From contig JAJDEC010000513.1 of NCBI GenBank assembly GCA_029259995.1, forward strand, positions 1-7,841: a stretch of DNA of 7,841 nucleotides. Reading direction: 5' to 3'. The position numbers were made by a program, and so were the translations under genes. Positions 5,692 through 7,841 of the stretch are shown here, piece by piece (position 1 is the first letter of the stretch; each line of letters starts with the position of its first letter). Origin of the DNA: Phycisphaerae bacterium. GTDB taxonomy: Bacteria > Planctomycetota > Phycisphaerae > UBA1845 > UTPLA1. The notes beneath the pieces are model-generated. The model ran no database searches, was not told the origin of the DNA, and saw only the letters and a program-made list of their open reading frames with translations.

Positions 5692-7752
5692 ATGGCTCAC
5701 GATCTCATCGGACTGAAAAAACGCGAGGCGGATCATCACGCGCACGAGCACAGCCACAGCGCCTCCGATCACTTCCACGAACATGCGCACGGCGACACGG
5801 AATCGGCCGCCAAGTCCGCGACACTCTGGCTGTTCATCACGCTCCTCGGCGGCGTGTTCCTCGTCGCGAGTTACATCATTCAGTTCTTCAGTCCTTATCG
5901 CGACGGTGCGTATCTCTACGGGGATCACATCGATTTCGCCGCCATGATCGGCGCCGTATTGCTGGCGATCCGGGTGATCTGGCACGCGCTTCGGAATCTG
6001 CTTTCCGGCCACATGCACATGGATGAACTGGTTGCACTCGCCATCGCCTTTGCGCTGGCGACAGGCGACTATCGCGCGGCGGGCATCGTGGCGTTCTTCC
6101 TGCTCGTCTCCGAACTGATCGAATCCCGCACGGCCATCGGCGCGCGGGCAAGCATCGAGGAACTCGTCAAACTGACGCCCAAGACGGCGCGACTCATCGA
6201 AGACGGCGGCAATGAGAAAACGGTCGACGCCACGGCCCTGATGCCGGGACAACGCGTCCGTGTGATGCCGGGTGATAACATCCCGGCCGACGGCCGCGTC
6301 GCCCACGGCGAATCGACCGTCAACCAGGCCAACATCACGGGTGAATCCCTCCCCGTCGACAAGCGGGAAGGCGATCAGGTCTTCAGCGGCACGACGAACC
6401 TGACAGGCGCGATGGAAATCGAAGTCACGAAAGTGGGCGCCGATACAACGCTTGGCCAGGTGCAGCACCTGATCCTTGACGCCGAACGCACCAAGATTCC
6501 GATCATGCGGCTGATCGATCGCTACGTCATCTGGTACACGCCGATCGTCCTCATGCTCGCCGGTATCGTCCTGTTCTTTACAAAGGACGACGACGGCCTG
6601 AATCGCGCGATCGCCATGCTCGTCGTGAGTTGCCCGTGTGCACTGATCATGGCGACGCCAACGGCCATGGTCGCCGGTCTCTCCGCCGCCGCCCGATTGG
6701 GCATTCTCATCAAGGATGTCTCCCATCTCGAAAGCGCGGGGCGATTGACGTCCGTCATCTTCGATAAGACGGGAACACTCACGACTGGCGAATTGTCGGT
6801 CACGCGGCTCGTCCCCGCAGAAGGCGTGAACGGCGCCGACTTATTGCGGCTGGCGGCAACGGCCGAGCAGAACAGCAACCATCCCGCGGCCAGGGCATTG
6901 ATGCATGTCGCTCGCGAGGCGAATGTCAGCTTCAACAAGCCGGAGAAATTTGAAGAAGTCCCCGGCAAGGGTGTTCTCGCAACAGTAGAAGGTCAGCAAA
7001 TCATCGTTGGACGCGAGACTTTCCTTCGAGAGAAGGGCGTCGACACGACAGCCGTCGCCGACATCTCGAAACAGATGGAAGGCATGAGCCAGCTCTTCGT
7101 CGCCCAGGGCACACGCATCCTCGGTATCGTCGGTCTTGAAGATCGAACGCGATCGGCTGCGAAGGCCGCGGTTCAGGAACTGCGTGACGCCGGCATCAAT
7201 CGCGTGGCCATGCTGACGGGCGATCGCGAGGCCGTCGCACGTCGCGTTGCCGCGGAAATGAACTGCACGGAATTCAAGGCGGACTGCCTGCCGCACGAGA
7301 AGCTCGAACTCGTCGAGGCCATGCGCCGACAAGGTCATCGCGTCATGGTTGTCGGCGACGGCGTCAACGATGCGCCGGCCCTGGCGGCGGGTGATCTGGG
7401 CATGGCCATGGGCGCCGCCGGCAGTGACGTCGCGATCAAATCCGCGTCGATCGCACTGCTCAACAACGACCTGACGCGTATTCCGTTCCTCGTCAAACTC
7501 AGTCGTGCGACGCGCGCCGTCGTGATACAGAATCTGGTCTTCGGCGTCCTGTTCGTCGTCGTGATGATGACGCTCGGCGCCTTCAACATCGTCTCGCCGA
7601 TCACAGCGGCGATCGCCCACGCGCTGTCGAGTTTCGTCGTCGTATTCAATTCGGCACGACTCGTGCGACTGGGTGAAGAGAAGCAGACGCATACGCAGGT
7701 AATTGAAGCGGAAGCGGCGAGCCGCATGCCGGCGTCAACTGCGATGGCGTAA
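5692..7752 (+). CDS. Heavy-metal P1B-type ATPase with His-rich N-terminus (686 aa)
   Basis: The protein is an ATP-driven exporter of a transition or soft metal across the inner membrane. Numbered from ATG 5692, it shows the actuator motif ITGES (215-219), the metal-site motif CPC (314-316) in the sixth helix, the phosphorylated Asp in DKTGT (358-362), the P1B-specific His-Pro (397-398), MLTGDR (507-512) and the hinge GDGVNDAP (555-562). Eight membrane segments lie at about 44-66, 81-103, 110-125, 128-145, 278-297, 304-325, 608-628 and 633-655. There is no HMA (CxxC) domain; residues 14-34 instead hold nine His. CPC allows Cu/Ag or Zn/Cd/Pb. The last helix (AHALSSFVVVFNSARLVRL) lacks the Asp of ZntA, and the seventh lacks the Tyr-Asn of CopA, so specificity is open. 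An ATG at 5632 would add 20 residues; 5692 is preferred for its GTGGA ribosome-binding site and because the extension contains a hairpin and has lower third-position GC. Confidence 0.93.
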   Translation: MAHDLIGLKKREADHHAHEHSHSASDHFHEHAHGDTESAAKSATLWLFITLLGGVFLVASYIIQFFSPYRDGAYLYGDHIDFAAMIGAVLLAIRVIWHALRNLLSGHMHMDELVALAIAFALATGDYRAAGIVAFFLLVSELIESRTAIGARASIEELVKLTPKTARLIEDGGNEKTVDATALMPGQRVRVMPGDNIPADGRVAHGESTVNQANITGESLPVDKREGDQVFSGTTNLTGAMEIEVTKVGADTTLGQVQHLILDAERTKIPIMRLIDRYVIWYTPIVLMLAGIVLFFTKDDDGLNRAIAMLVVSCPCALIMATPTAMVAGLSAAARLGILIKDVSHLESAGRLTSVIFDKTGTLTTGELSVTRLVPAEGVNGADLLRLAATAEQNSNHPAARALMHVAREANVSFNKPEKFEEVPGKGVLATVEGQQIIVGRETFLREKGVDTTAVADISKQMEGMSQLFVAQGTRILGIVGLEDRTRSAAKAAVQELRDAGINRVAMLTGDREAVARRVAAEMNCTEFKADCLPHEKLELVEAMRRQGHRVMVVGDGVNDAPALAAGDLGMAMGAAGSDVAIKSASIALLNNDLTRIPFLVKLSRATRAVVIQNLVFGVLFVVVMMTLGAFNIVSPITAAIAHALSSFVVVFNSARLVRLGEEKQTHTQVIEAEAASRMPASTAMA

Positions 7753-7786
7753 GCAACATTTCGACTTTTTCGGCCCAATACAAACT

Positions 7787-7823
7787 GCGGCCGATCGCGA
7801 ATTCGCGATCGGCCGCTTTTCTT
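7787..7823 (+). terminator. Intrinsic terminator after the metal ATPase
   Basis: A perfect 30-bp palindrome (7787-7816) folds as a 13-bp GC-rich stem, GCGGCCGATCGCG with its complement, over an AATT loop, directly followed by TTTTCTT. It begins 34 nt after the stop codon. The U-run is only on the plus side, so it mainly ends plus-strand transcription. Nothing further is visible in the last 18 nt. Confidence 0.88.
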
Positions 7824-7841
7824 GGCTCATAACGGGGTTGC

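Noticed and set aside
5662..6726. Minus-strand open frame of 354 codons opposite the metal ATPase
   Set aside because: It lies antisense to conserved P-type ATPase motifs, and its product is low-complexity and charged.
6841..7692. Minus-strand open frame of 283 codons opposite the end of the ATPase
   Set aside because: It is antisense to the DKTGT-to-hinge region; no recognisable domain and no ribosome-binding site.
1..7841. CRISPR array, insertion sequence, tRNA or rRNA
   Set aside because: No regularly spaced repeats, transposase, terminal inverted repeats or RNA-gene folds were seen.

Overview
The window is about 60% GC and carries five genes in two divergent groups. On the minus strand are three consecutive SPFH/Band-7 (HflK/HflC/stomatin-type) membrane proteins. 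On the plus strand are an ABC-2 type permease and a heavy-metal P1B-type ATPase. A large SPFH paralogue with many membrane segments next to hflC, and a NosY-like ABC-2 permease with no ATPase beside it, suggest an environmental bacterium, quite possibly a planctomycete. That lineage is inferred from protein style only; no marker gene is present.

Minus strand, in order of transcription. (1) 3914-1665 encodes a 749-residue protein with about seven predicted membrane segments followed by an SPFH domain that carries a charged insertion. (2) 1595-540 encodes a 351-residue HflC-like protein. (3) 535-1 encodes the first 178 residues of an HflK-like SPFH protein with a His-rich N-terminus; it runs off the window. 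The gaps are 69 nt and 4 nt, so this is almost certainly one operon. All three proteins share a P-[WF]-P-I-D-R motif early in the SPFH domain, so they are paralogues that could co-assemble into a ring or microdomain, probably around a membrane protease such as FtsH (family knowledge; no protease is visible here).

The 435-nt divergent region 3915-4349 holds no convincing gene but is rich in signals. A good sigma70-type promoter faces the SPFH operon (TTGGCA-16-TACAAT, minus strand 4124-4097) and predicts a leader of about 175 nt. The first 75 nt of that leader can fold in two mutually exclusive ways: a 12-bp 5' hairpin (4088-4077 with 4053-4042) or a 19-bp hairpin (4077-4059 with 4031-4013). 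Both are unbroken only as minus-strand RNA, because every imperfection is a G-U pair on that strand. This is the most interesting non-coding signal in the window. The leader also holds a repeated 10-mer and a small hairpin just before the start codon. A second promoter (TTGACC-17-GACAAT, 4260-4288) faces the permease, and a nested stem-loop (4160-4235) lies between the two promoters.

Plus strand. 4350-5549 is the ABC-2 permease. After a 142-nt gap with an extended -10 element and two small hairpins comes a P1B ATPase (5692-7752) that has a His-rich tail instead of an HMA domain. It is closed by a textbook intrinsic terminator built on a perfect 30-bp palindrome (7787-7816). The ATPase probably exports a soft or transition metal; which metal cannot be fixed from sequence.
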